A DNA stretch of 64,000 bases from CAVUPF01 sp963777915 (lineage in GTDB: Bacteria; Actinomycetota; Thermoleophilia; Solirubrobacterales; 70-9). The translations under genes were made by a program, and so were the position numbers. Position 1 is the first letter of the stretch. The number at the start of each line of letters is the position of its first letter. Shown here one piece after another: positions 1 to 7,246 of this stretch. The notes beneath the pieces are model-generated. The model saw only the letters and a program-made list of their open reading frames with translations. It ran no database searches and had not been told where the DNA came from. The stretch is from assembly GCA_963777915.1 (NCBI GenBank), contig CAVZSH010000003.1, forward strand, positions 310,001 to 374,000, given 5' to 3'.

Positions 1-2
1 CC

Positions 3-683
3 GACGAACTCGATCTCCCGTGGCTGAGCGGATGGGTGCGGGTGGATCTAGCCACCGCTCTTCATCGCCGGCAGGGTCCCGGCGATCCCGAGGAGGCGCG
101 GGCGCTGCTTGCCGCCGGCGAGTCGATCGCCGATCACAGTGGCCTCGGCTGGATCAAAAACCGGGTTGGCCTGGCTCGCGCCGAGCTGGACGGCGCCGAG
201 CCGTCCGCCACCGTGCAGGAAGCCGAGCGCTCGCGGCCGATCCGTGCCATCGCTGCCCGTGCCCGCCGGCGCACGCTCGCCGCCACCGTGCGCGGCCTCG
301 ACGACGCGCCACTGGAGCGCCGCTTCGCAGAGCCGCGGCGCCAGCGTGCGCTGCTGCGCGCGATGGCCCGCGGCTTTCAGCCCGCCCAGGCAGGCGGCTT
401 CTGCGGGGTCATCGCCTACGAGCTGGAGCCCTTCGCGATCGAGCTGCCGCCCGACGCCCCCTGGCGCTGGGCGATCGAGGTGGATTCCGGCACCGGCCAC
501 GCCCGGCTGCTCGAGCCCGCACCGCTGGACGCCGAGGTGACAATCCACTTCGGCCTTGCCGAGTGGGTGCGAGTGGTCGCGGGAGTGCAAGACGCCCTCA
601 CCACGATGGTCGCCGGTCGCTGTAGCGTCGAGGGTGACGTCACCCTCGCCGTGCGCCTGGAGGCGATGTTCGGGGCCCGGTGA
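3..683 (+). CDS. C-terminal part of a regulator-like protein with an SCP2-type domain (5' truncated by window)
   Basis: The reading frame is open to the left edge, so only the last ~226 residues are seen; the GTG at 36 is internal. The first ~70 residues are alpha-helical and TPR-like (Ala/Leu-rich, with LLAAGESIADHSGLGWIKNR). The last ~110 residues, from FCGVIAYELEPFAIEL to VEGDVTLAVRLEAMF, resemble the SCP2 sterol-carrier fold, which binds lipids in a hydrophobic tunnel. Such a tail after TPR repeats occurs in large ATPase-type transcriptional regulators of actinobacteria; that the missing part is an ATPase/HTH is inference. The gene ends without a visible terminator, and a decayed antitoxin lies downstream on the other strand. 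Confidence 0.6.
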   Translation, partial: DELDLPWLSGWVRVDLATALHRRQGPGDPEEARALLAAGESIADHSGLGWIKNRVGLARAELDGAEPSATVQEAERSRPIRAIAARARRRTLAATVRGLDDAPLERRFAEPRRQRALLRAMARGFQPAQAGGFCGVIAYELEPFAIELPPDAPWRWAIEVDSGTGHARLLEPAPLDAEVTIHFGLAEWVRVVAGVQDALTTMVAGRCSVEGDVTLAVRLEAMFGAR

Positions 684-762
684 GGACCGGCGGACATCAG
701 CGCCGGTTGAAATCCCCACCCGCTTGCCCGTTAGCCAGGTGGAACCGCCGAGTCGCAGAGGA

Positions 763-1060
763 CTACGAGTTCACGTAGCGCCTCGCGGCCTCGCGGGCGA
801 GGTCGCTGACCGAGCGTCCTTCCTGCTGGGGCGCTCCTGCGCCGCCCGGTAGAGGTCCGGCGTGGCGCGGAAGCTCATGCGAGGGGAGCGCCGTGTCCGG
901 CAAGCGAAGGACGACCGACCCGGCGCCGCATGGCCTTCGACAGGTCGTAGCCGTGCTCGGCCTCGAGAGCGCCCTGGGTTTCGGCTGCCTGGAACGCCCT
1001 AGCGACGGAGTCACGGGGCGGGTAGTTCAGGATTTCCAAGGCGTAGGCACCATCACCGAA
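763..1060 (-). pseudogene. Decayed ribbon-helix-helix (CopG-type) antitoxin, two frameshifts
   Basis: Three minus-strand frames read in turn give one recognisable antitoxin. The first (1060 to about 880) has EAEHGYDLSKAMRRRVGRPS; the second (about 880-830) has MSFRATPDLYRAAQER; the third (about 835-763) has QQEGRSVSDLAREAARRYVNS before the stop. Together they match actinobacterial RHH antitoxins: a GYD..K..RRGRPS linker, then the beta strand and two helices that bind DNA. Two single-base shifts break it, unless they are sequencing errors. No toxin ORF is adjacent. It follows the nucleotidyltransferase pair on the same strand. The exact start is not defined. Confidence 0.6.
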
Positions 1061-1586
1061 GCTCGACACCGTGACGAAGGAGCCAGGTGCGTGTACTCTC
1101 GACCAGGCCCGGGAGCGCTTCGCGCAGACGCTCGACGGCATCGCGAACTTCCTCAGCGTCAACGTCCGGAGAGGCGTGCTCAAGCCGGCCCTCGAGGATG
1201 TAGACCTCATTCAGAAGCACGGCTTGATCCTTTGTGAGGCCGCCATCCGCGACAAGTGCCTCGACGGTCTGCGCGGCATGGGGGCGACGATGGGGCAGCA
1301 GGCCGATCAGGCGCGAGCCGGCGCTCGCTTTAAGGACCTCGACGTAGGCGTTCAGCACCGCGGAGTGGTCACCGGTAACGACCATCGTGCGGTTGGCGTC
1401 GTGGGGCTCAGAAGATTCGAAGGCGCGGCGCCACTCGACGGGATCGAGCCGACCGCCGAATTCCTCGGCGATCGCCAGGTCGAGCGCCCTGCGGTGCTTG
1501 TTGATCGTCTCGAAGAAGCGCGCCAGGCGGGCCTGCTCGGCCTGGAGGGCCTTTTGATCGATCTTGGGTCGCGGATCTTCACTCAC
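1053..1586 (-). CDS. Uncharacterised partner of the nucleotidyltransferase gene
   Basis: 177 residues, soluble, mostly helical and acidic, with no signal peptide or membrane segment. I do not recognise the family. Its ATG lies inside the end of the upstream nucleotidyltransferase gene (8-bp overlap), so the two are surely co-translated. The N-terminus is a charged helix (QKALQAEQARLARFFETINK). The middle has TMVVTGDHSAVLNAYVEVLKA and the C-terminus has RTWLLRHGVEL, an R-x5-H spacing seen in some HEPN RNases. By analogy with MNT/HEPN modules this could be a toxin or its regulator, but the HEPN idea rests on one short motif. Confidence 0.75.
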   Translation of the reverse strand: MSEDPRPKIDQKALQAEQARLARFFETINKHRRALDLAIAEEFGGRLDPVEWRRAFESSEPHDANRTMVVTGDHSAVLNAYVEVLKASAGSRLIGLLPHRRPHAAQTVEALVADGGLTKDQAVLLNEVYILEGRLEHASPDVDAEEVRDAVERLREALPGLVESTRTWLLRHGVELR

Positions 1587-2133
1587 CGGTCAGCTCCGCG
1601 ATCGCGCGAATCGCAGCGGCCATCTGGCGGCGGTGGGCGCGCTGAGCGCGGGCGCGGATCGCGCGGCGCCGCTCACACAGCTGCGACCACTGGCCGTCGC
1701 GGTCGACGAGGACGCGGCCCTCGTCGAGGACGCGGTCGAGAAGGAGCGGCGCGTTTTCTTCGACCCGGGCAAGATGCGCAACATCGACCCGACGGTCGCC
1801 GACCCGCTCTAGACGGGCGGCCAAGTCGAGCCCTGCGAGGAGGCGGTCGTCGGCGAGCGAGACCAGCAGGTCCAGGTCGGAGTCCGAGTCCTCGTCGCCG
1901 CGCGCCAGCGAGCCGTAGAGCACGGCGAGGCGGACGCCACGCTCGGTGCGTAGCTCTCCGCGGAGCCGGAAGAGCAGCTGCCAGTGGGTGCGCAGGTAAC
2001 CGCGCTCGCCAGGGGCCAGGCGCAGACGGCGCGGACCGGGCCGTCGGGCGCGCAGAGTGCCTTGCGAGGCGGCGCGGCGCAGGGTGCGCTCCTCGGCGCC
2101 AAGGTCGCGTGCTAATTCCTGAATCTGGCCCAT
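1579..2133 (-). CDS. MNT-type nucleotidyltransferase with N-terminal helix-turn-helix
   Basis: 184 residues. Residues ~70-130 carry the minimal nucleotidyltransferase signature: VLYGSLARGDEDSDSDLDLLV contains the G-S-x-A-R-G loop and the paired Asp residues that bind metal and NTP; a third Asp is probably in RRVDVAHLA. Residues 1-45 resemble a small helix-turn-helix (ELARDLGAEERTLRRAASQGTL). MNT proteins commonly pair with a small partner in type VII-like toxin-antitoxin modules, where they AMPylate the toxin. Here the partner gene overlaps by 8 bp. The ATG at 2133 sits about 8 nt after a -10-like element, so the transcript may be leaderless. Confidence 0.8.
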   Translation of the reverse strand: MGQIQELARDLGAEERTLRRAASQGTLRARRPGPRRLRLAPGERGYLRTHWQLLFRLRGELRTERGVRLAVLYGSLARGDEDSDSDLDLLVSLADDRLLAGLDLAARLERVGDRRVDVAHLARVEENAPLLLDRVLDEGRVLVDRDGQWSQLCERRRAIRARAQRAHRRQMAAAIRAIAELTGE

Positions 2134-2141
2134 GTCGGACC

Positions 2142-2169
2142 ATGATACGCCCTTATGTGTCCGTTACAA
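2142..2169 (-). promoter_or_regulatory. Putative promoter of the nucleotidyltransferase operon
   Basis: On the minus strand a -35-like TTGTAA (2169-2164), a 16-bp spacer and a -10-like TATCAT (2147-2142) precede the ATG at 2133. The expected start of transcription would be at or next to the start codon. The surroundings are notably AT-richer than the genes. Prediction by eye only. Confidence 0.45.
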
Positions 2170-2326
2170 GCTCAATATGTGGCATAAACTGACCCTTCTC
2201 CGTCACGGCGGGATCAGCGGAGGGAAAGGACGAGCTATGTGTGAATGTGTTGTATTGATGTTGCTACGGGGCCAATGCAGCCAACAGACTGCTCGGAGCG
2301 ATACACGCTGAGCGCAACTGACACCC

Positions 2327-2685
2327 ATGAGCTTCTATGTACGAAGAGCATCAAGGCGGGACCATTCCGCTTCAATCGCGTTCGGGGGCAGGCTGGCCGA
2401 AGACGTCAGCGCGTTGGAAATGGACGCGATCTGCCCGGATGACACGGTGCTGCACATCGAAGCCGGCGGCGGGGCTCTGCTCTTTGCCGACAGCCTGATC
2501 CACTACGACGAGGTTGGCTTCGTCTCCGACAAGCTGATCGGCGACGATCCGGAGCTGGTCAACACCGCATTCGCGAGCGAGCCGCGGCGCTCCTTGAGCA
2601 GGACTTCGAACACCTCCTCTTCGCTCACGGCGATCCGCTGCTCGGCAGCGGGCGCGAGGCGCTCCAGACGCTCGCCTTAACCTAA
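2327..2685 (+). pseudogene. Truncated, frameshifted MBL-fold metallo-hydrolase
   Basis: Only the C-terminal half of a metallo-beta-lactamase-fold protein is present. The frame from ~2380 reads GGRLAEDVSALEMDAICPDD, then GGGALLFADSLIHYDEVGF and DKLIGDDPELV. After ~2570 the similarity continues one frame over: RERAAALLEQDFEHLLFAHG, then DPLLGSGREALQTLA, stopping at 2685. The FAHGDP motif is the distal His loop of the family. The upstream half, with the HxHxD motif, is absent, and the 2220-2330 region shows no coding continuation. So the gene has lost its 5' part and has a frameshift. Confidence 0.65.
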
Positions 2686-2694
2686 GCGCCGACC

Positions 2695-3156
2695 GTGATC
2701 TATCTGCTCAGGCACGGAGACGCGGAGGACGACGGCAGGGACGATGCTGCGCGCCGGCTGACCCCGAAGGGAGAACGCCAGGCGCTGGCCGCCGGGCGCG
2801 CCCTGGCAGCCCTCGAAGCGGAGATTGACGTTTGCCTGACGAGCCCGAAGGTACGGGCGGCGGAGACTGCCCGCCTCGCCTGTCAGGGAATAGGGATCAA
2901 GCCCGAGTGGGCCACCGAGCTGCGCGGCGGCGGGTTCGACGCGCTCGAGCTATCCGCCGGGCGCGGCGAGGTGCTCCTGGTCGGTCACGAGCCTGACTTC
3001 TCCGCCGAGATCGGCCGGCTTACCGGCGCCCACGTGAAGCTGCGCAAGGGCGGACTCGCGGCGGTCGACAGCGACAAGCTCATCGCCCTGCTCAGGCCGC
3101 GGCAGCTGGCGGCGATCGCAGCCGGCGCGCCGCCGGCACGTAGACAAGCAGGGTAA
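2695..3156 (+). CDS. sixA: SixA-type phosphohistidine phosphatase (histidine phosphatase superfamily)
   Basis: 153 residues starting at GTG. The N-terminus IYLLRHGDAEDD has the RHG catalytic motif (His7 is the phospho-acceptor). TPKGERQALAAGRAL and LTSPKVRAAETA supply the usual phosphate-pocket Arg, and VLLVGHEPDFS gives the second catalytic His. This matches short SixA-like enzymes (~150-160 aa) that remove phosphate from phosphohistidine or small substrates; the natural substrate is unknown. The last ~22 codons overlap the 3' end of the convergent DUF1275 gene by 65 bp. Confidence 0.85.
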   Translation: MIYLLRHGDAEDDGRDDAARRLTPKGERQALAAGRALAALEAEIDVCLTSPKVRAAETARLACQGIGIKPEWATELRGGGFDALELSAGRGEVLLVGHEPDFSAEIGRLTGAHVKLRKGGLAAVDSDKLIALLRPRQLAAIAAGAPPARRQAG

Positions 3157-3787
3157 GGAGCGCGAGCGCCGCCGCGGCGGCGAGCGGCAGGGTAAGGCTC
3201 GTCTTCAGCAGGAGCGCCCCCGCCACGGCCCCGATCAACATCGCCGCGACCGCGGCGATCCTGCGCGCCGAGCCCTCTCCCTTCCCGCCCGCGGCAGGCG
3301 AGTCGGCGGCGAGGCCGGTGAGCGTCATCGTCAGAACCGTCGTCGTCAGGTCGGCGGCGCCAATGCGCCGAACGGTCGCGTTGCGAACGCCCATGGCGAG
3401 GGCAAGCAGGGCGATCACCAGGTCACCGGAGAAGCGGCTCGGCTGCACGTCGATCAGCGCCGCCACGATGACCGCGGCGCCGATCGCTGTGACCTCGATC
3501 ACCAGCGCCCTTGCGAGGCGACCGGGATCGTGCTTCTCCGTCCTCGCCGCCAGGACACCGCCCGCCCCGGCTCCGAGCAGGAAGGCCGCGAGCGAGATCA
3601 GCGGTGCGATCACCGGCAGTCCCCCGCTGCCGGCAAGCCCGAAGCCGAGCAGGACGATGTTGCCGGTCATGTTCGCGGTGAAGACATGGCCCAACCCGAG
3701 GTAGCTGGCGGCATCGACCAGCCCGGTGGTAAAGGTCAGGACCAGGAGCGCCCGGTTCAGCGGATGCCGCACAGACGTCTCTCTCAT
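3092..3787 (-). CDS. DUF1275 (YoaK) family integral membrane protein
   Basis: 231 residues with about six hydrophobic segments. Family hallmarks are the early TGLVDAASYLGLGHVFTANM and TGNIVLLGFG motifs and the ALAMGVRNATVRRIGAADLT stretch, with TTTVLTMTLTGLA, in the second half. The family sits in the cytoplasmic membrane; a transport role is often suggested but not established. The start is ATG at 3787. The 3' end runs 65 bp into sixA on the opposite strand, so neither gene has room for a separate terminator. Confidence 0.85.
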   Translation of the reverse strand: MRETSVRHPLNRALLVLTFTTGLVDAASYLGLGHVFTANMTGNIVLLGFGLAGSGGLPVIAPLISLAAFLLGAGAGGVLAARTEKHDPGRLARALVIEVTAIGAAVIVAALIDVQPSRFSGDLVIALLALAMGVRNATVRRIGAADLTTTVLTMTLTGLAADSPAAGGKGEGSARRIAAVAAMLIGAVAGALLLKTSLTLPLAAAAALALLTLLVYVPAARRLRSPPAAAA

Positions 3788-3802
3788 GCGCGCCGAGCAT
3801 AG

Positions 3803-4036
3803 CCCGGATTTAACCTGGAACCAGGCGATCTGCGTCCGCGGCTACGACTTCTTTGACTCGCCCGAGGGCGAGCGCGAGCGCCTCTATAAGAGCCGTTTGT
3901 GATCTGGGACAGGATCGCCTGGGGCCTGCGGCGCGACTACGAGGTCGATGAAATCTGCAGAAAAGCAAGGCATTCGACGAGTACCTGGCAGCACAGGGCA
4001 AGATCTATATATTACTTGACATACATATAAGTTTTC
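3803..4036 (+). pseudogene. Frameshifted remnant of an unrecognised gene
   Basis: Three plus-strand frames read in succession look coding: ICVRGYDFFDSPEGERERLY (to ~3900), then VIWDRIAWGLRRDYEVDEIC (to ~3960), then SKAFDEYLAAQGKIYI (to ~4020). Protein-like composition moving between frames suggests a decayed gene with two frameshifts. I cannot name the family. The 3' end runs into the AT-rich promoter of the ArsR gene. Confidence 0.35.
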
Positions 4037-4044
4037 GATTATAT
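4016..4044 (+). promoter_or_regulatory. Strong sigma-70-type promoter of the ArsR gene (leaderless)
   Basis: A perfect -35 TTGACA at 4016-4021, a 17-bp spacer and a -10-like TTATAT at 4039-4044 lie in an AT-rich patch that stands out from the GC-rich surroundings. The GTG start is at 4052, 7 nt after the -10, so transcription should begin on the start codon. The AT-rich spacer contains ATACATATAAG, and dyads in this stretch could be the self-regulatory ArsR operator. Confidence 0.75.
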
Positions 4045-4051
4045 ATATCGC

Positions 4052-4357
4052 GTGGGAACCGTGTTTGACGCCGTGGCCGAGCCGGCCCGCCGCGAGATCC
4101 TCGATCTACTGACCGCCGGGCCCCTTGCGGTCGGCGCGATCGCCGGACAGACCGGGCTGAGCCAGCCGAATGCCTCCAGGCACCTGCGTATCCTGCGTGA
4201 GTCCGGCTTGGTTCTGGCCAAGCCGGAGGCCCAACGACGGCTATATGAATTGCGGCCGGGGGGCCTCGCCGAGCTGGAGCGCTGGCTCGCCCCCTACCGA
4301 CGCCTTTGGCACGGCAGTCTCGATCAGCTCGAACGCCACCTCGACAAGAGTGGGTGA
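4052..4357 (+). CDS. ArsR-family winged-helix transcriptional regulator
   Basis: 101 residues. VFDAVAEPARREILDLLTAG followed by LAVGAIAGQTGLSQPNASRH and LRILRESGLV is a classic ArsR winged helix, with the recognition helix at ~40-55. No Cys-based metal site is visible, so it is not a typical metal sensor. The C-terminal half (ELERWLAPYRRLWHGSLDQL) matches the SRPBCC-linked subgroup, whose regulators are co-transcribed with an AHSA1/START-type protein. That partner follows after 3 nt. The GTG start is chosen because it is the first codon after the promoter and in frame with the HTH. Confidence 0.9.
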   Translation: MGTVFDAVAEPARREILDLLTAGPLAVGAIAGQTGLSQPNASRHLRILRESGLVLAKPEAQRRLYELRPGGLAELERWLAPYRRLWHGSLDQLERHLDKSG

Positions 4358-4360
4358 GCC

Positions 4361-4894
4361 ATGCCCGACGCAGACGCAATCCTAAAAGACGACCGAGGAC
4401 GCTCCGTCCTTCGCTTCGAGCGCCCCCTCCCCCACCCGCCCAATCGCGTCTGGAAGGCGCTCACCGAGCCAGACGAGCTAGCTGCCTGGCACCCCAGCCC
4501 TTTCGAGCTGGAGCCGCGGGTCGGCGGGCTCCTCACTTACATCAAGAGCGATAGCTGGCCCGAGCTGCCCGATGGCGAGGTGACCGAGTACGAGCCGCTG
4601 CGGCTGCTCGGATACACCTGGGGCGGAGACGATCTTCGCTGGGAGCTGTGCCCCCGCGATGGCGGTTGCCTGCTGATCCTCACCCACACCTTCGATGACC
4701 GCTTCAAGTCAGCCCGCGACGCCGCCGGGTGGCACCTCTGCCTCGCCGCACTCTCAACCTCGCTCGACCACGAACACGTACGGATGGAACCCGACGGGGG
4801 GCGGCTGCCGCAGGGATGGCGCGAATTGAACGACCACTATGAGGAGCGCTTCGGGACACCGCCCGATAAAGCGACGCCTCCGCCGCAACGGTGA
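4361..4894 (+). CDS. SRPBCC (AHSA1/START-like) domain protein
   Basis: 177 residues starting 3 nt after the ArsR gene. The strand-helix pattern is that of the SRPBCC fold: VLRFERPLPHPPNRVWKALT, then PDELAAWHPSPFELEPRVGG, WGGDDLRWEL and GWHLCLAALSTSL. These domains form a hydrophobic cavity for small ligands. The ArsR-SRPBCC pair is a widespread operon whose ligand is usually unknown. The C-terminus is charged and Pro-rich (FGTPPDKATPPPQR). The gene ends in a GC-rich hairpin region shared with the convergent neighbour. Confidence 0.88.
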   Translation: MPDADAILKDDRGRSVLRFERPLPHPPNRVWKALTEPDELAAWHPSPFELEPRVGGLLTYIKSDSWPELPDGEVTEYEPLRLLGYTWGGDDLRWELCPRDGGCLLILTHTFDDRFKSARDAAGWHLCLAALSTSLDHEHVRMEPDGGRLPQGWRELNDHYEERFGTPPDKATPPPQR

Positions 4895-4905
4895 GGCGGG
4901 GTCGC
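4871..4905. terminator. Hairpin between convergent genes, possible bidirectional terminator
   Basis: GCGAC-GCCTC (4871-4880) can pair with GAGGC (4893-4897) and GTCGC (4901-4905), giving a 10-bp stem with a 3-nt bulge. It spans the stop codons of the two convergent genes. There is no T-run on either side, so function as an intrinsic terminator is uncertain. Confidence 0.35.
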
Positions 4906-5468
4906 TATTGACCGGGAGCGACCGAATTCGCTTCGTCTAGCTTCGCGTCGAACTTCACCGGCTTCTTGGTGGTGCAGGGCCCGCCCTTCGCCTTCAACGT
5001 CCCCTTGATCGAGGTCGGACTGGCGACGGAACCGGCGATCGTCACCTTTAGCGTGAACGGTTTCACCGAGCTGCCGAGCGGGACCGCGTCCGGCGTCTTG
5101 ATCGTCTTTGTAAAGCCGAACTTGCCATGGGAGAGCTTCAACTTCGCACCCGGGAAGCCGAAGAGCGCAAACGGCGCTTCGTGGAAGCCGTGGTTCTTCT
5201 TCGCCTTGGGGCATTGCAGCGAACCGCCGCTCAGCGGGTACTGGCTGCCGAGCGCGGCCGACCCCTGCTCGATCGCCTTGCCGCTGGTGCTTGTCACGAA
5301 CGTCAGGGCAACTCCGTGCTTTCGGCCATCGGTCGAGTAGGCCTTCGCCCCCTTTGGCAGCGGAGCCGCCAGCGCGACGCCGACGAGCAGCACGGCAACC
5401 AGGCCAGTTGCAATAGCAGCTGTCTTGAGCAAGCGATTGGCGGACAAGTGGGCCTCCTTAAAGGGCAA
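4905..5468 (-). CDS. Secreted protein of unknown function
   Basis: 187 residues. A signal peptide is clear: positive start, then TAAIATGLVAVLLVGVALAA with cleavage near residue 35. The mature part is basic and rich in Gly, Lys and Thr, with two Cys (LQCPK and GGPCTTKKPVKFD) that could form a disulfide. It is probably all-beta. No known domain is recognised. It resembles in style the secreted protein at 30625-31395 (short, GTLKAKG / GEFTFNDG motifs, late Cys). The ribosome site GGAGG (minus strand, 5459-5455) lies before the ATG at 5468. Stand-alone gene. Confidence 0.75.
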   Translation of the reverse strand: MPFKEAHLSANRLLKTAAIATGLVAVLLVGVALAAPLPKGAKAYSTDGRKHGVALTFVTSTSGKAIEQGSAALGSQYPLSGGSLQCPKAKKNHGFHEAPFALFGFPGAKLKLSHGKFGFTKTIKTPDAVPLGSSVKPFTLKVTIAGSVASPTSIKGTLKAKGGPCTTKKPVKFDAKLDEANSVAPGQ

Positions 5469-5518
5469 CGGTGGTGACGCACCTTAGAGGATGTGAGGGA
5501 GCCAATCGCGCCATCGGC

Positions 5519-5960
5519 TCAGCCGCAATTAAAGACACGCCGCGCATTGCACTCCAGGTAGAGGTGTCGCGCTTCCTCGTCCAACTCAAGCGCAGCGATG
5601 TCCTCCAGCGCCTTGGCGGGAGGGATCATCGGGTAGTTGCTGTCGAACATCACCTTGTGGCGACCGCCGCCCGTCTTCATGTAGGCGACCAGCTCGGGTG
5701 GAAGACGCTTGCTTGTGTTTGCGGAGGTGTCGATGTAGACGTCCTCATGCTTGCGGCAGACCGCGATCATCTCCTCGGTCCACGGGTAGCCGATGTGGCC
5801 GCCGACAATCTCGACGCATGCCGCATAGAGCGGGTAGTGGGGGCGGTCGGTAGGCGGCGCCTCCCACAGCCAGGGGATGATGCGCAGGCCCTTGAAGTCG
5901 AGTTCGGCGATGCAGCTCGCGCACCGCGGCCATCGGCCTGGGGACGTCCTCGTCATTGTG
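5519..5960 (-). pseudogene. Amidohydrolase (TIM-barrel, amidohydro_2 type) remnant with internal deletion
   Basis: The minus strand holds pieces of an amidohydrolase related to 2-amino-3-carboxymuconate-semialdehyde decarboxylase. DVPRPMAAVRELH lies in one frame near 5950-5905; the next frame continues with IAELDFKGLRIIPWLWEAPP, CVEIVGGHIGYPWTEEM, VYIDTSANTSKRLPPELV and KVMFDSNYP. About 30-35 residues expected between CVE and IVGGHIG (the strand with a metal-binding His) are missing in frame, a frameshift sits at ~5905, and the N-terminal metal-binding half is absent, cut near the end of the neighbouring gene. The usual GTN near the C-terminus is DSN here. It cannot be an active enzyme. Confidence 0.7.
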
Positions 5961-5972
5961 CCGATCTGCGAG

Positions 5973-6677
5973 CTACCCCAGGAGAGTGAGGAGGCCACGC
6001 CCGACCAAGAGCGCCCCGATCACCATGGCCCCGATCACCGCGGCGCGCCTGCCGCTGCGCTCCAGCCACGCCCGGAACCATTGCACGGCCTCCTGGGTCC
6101 AATCCGGGGCGACCGCGTAGCCGAGCAGCGGCAGCTCGAGCAGCATCTGCTGCATCGCGCAAAAGCCGAGCACGAGCAGCACCGTGACTGCCGTCCCGGG
6201 GTCCAGCTTGGCGATGTGGTCGAGCGCGGCGAGGTAGGAGACGCCGGGGAAGGAGAGGACGACCCCGACTGCGAAGGTGACCCGGGCCGAGCCCCGCCCC
6301 AGCATCCGCTCCGGCCAGGATTGCTTCGCTTCGCCGGCTTCCTCCTTTGCCTCCTTGCGCCGCCGCCTGCGCTGCTGCAGAGGCTCGTCGCGTCCGCTCC
6401 CCACGACGAAGGCGACCAGCAGCGCAAGCAGGCCAAGCACGATGTCCTCGCTGGGGCTGAGGGTCTGCCTGGCGGTGTTTACCGCGCTGGAGCCGCTTAG
6501 CGAGAAGACGATCAGCAGGCCGAGCGTGATGCTCGTCGTGTAGGCACCGAGCAGGTAGCCGAACATCAGCTTCTTGGTGCTCGGAAGCAACATCATCACG
6601 GTGACGGCCGCGAGCAGTGTCGGGTTGAACATCGCCAGAAGCGAGAGGAGTAAGACGCTGGCCAGGTCACCGGGCAC
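5973..6677 (-). CDS. GAP (Sap/LysE-like) family membrane protein
   Basis: 234 residues, GTG start. Six hydrophobic segments are visible: residues ~5-28, ~38-60, ~80-95, ~132-152, ~162-185 and ~208-232. A central cytoplasmic loop is highly basic (QRRRRRKEAKEEAGEAK). The motif FNPTLLAAVTVMMLLPS near the N-terminus is characteristic of the GAP/Sap family (related to LysE exporters), which in mycobacteria helps move sulfolipids and glycopeptidolipids across the membrane. The substrate here is unknown. The gene begins about 85 bp from the divergent DUF4234 gene. Confidence 0.75.
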   Translation of the reverse strand: MPGDLASVLLLSLLAMFNPTLLAAVTVMMLLPSTKKLMFGYLLGAYTTSITLGLLIVFSLSGSSAVNTARQTLSPSEDIVLGLLALLVAFVVGSGRDEPLQQRRRRRKEAKEEAGEAKQSWPERMLGRGSARVTFAVGVVLSFPGVSYLAALDHIAKLDPGTAVTVLLVLGFCAMQQMLLELPLLGYAVAPDWTQEAVQWFRAWLERSGRRAAVIGAMVIGALLVGRGLLTLLG

Positions 6678-6760
6678 CGTGCGGCCAGCGTAACCGTAAA
6701 CGGCCGGCCCGCCGTCGAGTAGTGTCCTCGCAACCGAGAGGTGGGGAGAGCGAGGCTCAG

Positions 6761-7246
6761 ATGGCTTACGAGATGCAGATCCGCGGCGGCGAGGACAAGG
6801 TGAAGATCCGCAGCCCCTGGGCCGCCGCCCTGCTGCCGATCATCACGCTCGGCATCTATCACCTCGTCTGGTGGTATCGAATCAACCGGGAGATGCGCGA
6901 TTACGGCCTGGCCAAGGGCTACGACCTCGGCCAAAACCCGACCAACTCGGTGCTCGCCCTGTTCCCCGGAGGCCTGATCATCGTGCCGGCTCTGATCACC
7001 TACTGGCGGGGGACCCAGCGCGTCCAGGGGGCCGCCCGCCTCAGCAACCATGAGCCGGTCAACGGCTGGATCGCCCTCATCCTCTACCTGCTCCTGGCCC
7101 CGGGGCTGTGGGCCTACCTCCAGTCCTCGCTGAACACCGTCTGGCGCTCGGAGGCCGAAGCTCTAGCAGGCCATCCAGCGCCCCCGGCCCCCTCCGATCA
7201 GATGCCCCCACCCCTCCCCCAGGACCCAGCACCGCCGGCTCAGTAG
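6761..7246 (+). CDS. DUF4234-like small membrane protein
   Basis: About 161 residues from the ATG at 6761; a GTG at 6722 is an alternative. Motifs typical of DUF4234 are IRSPWAAALLPIITLGIYHL, then VWWYRINREMRDY, with a second membrane segment ALFPGGLIIVPALITYW and a third WIALILYLLLAPGLWAYLQ. The tail is Pro/Ala-rich (PAPPAPSDQMPPPLPQDPAP) and probably disordered. The family occurs widely in actinobacteria, and its role is not known. Confidence 0.78.
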   Translation: MAYEMQIRGGEDKVKIRSPWAAALLPIITLGIYHLVWWYRINREMRDYGLAKGYDLGQNPTNSVLALFPGGLIIVPALITYWRGTQRVQGAARLSNHEPVNGWIALILYLLLAPGLWAYLQSSLNTVWRSEAEALAGHPAPPAPSDQMPPPLPQDPAPPAQ

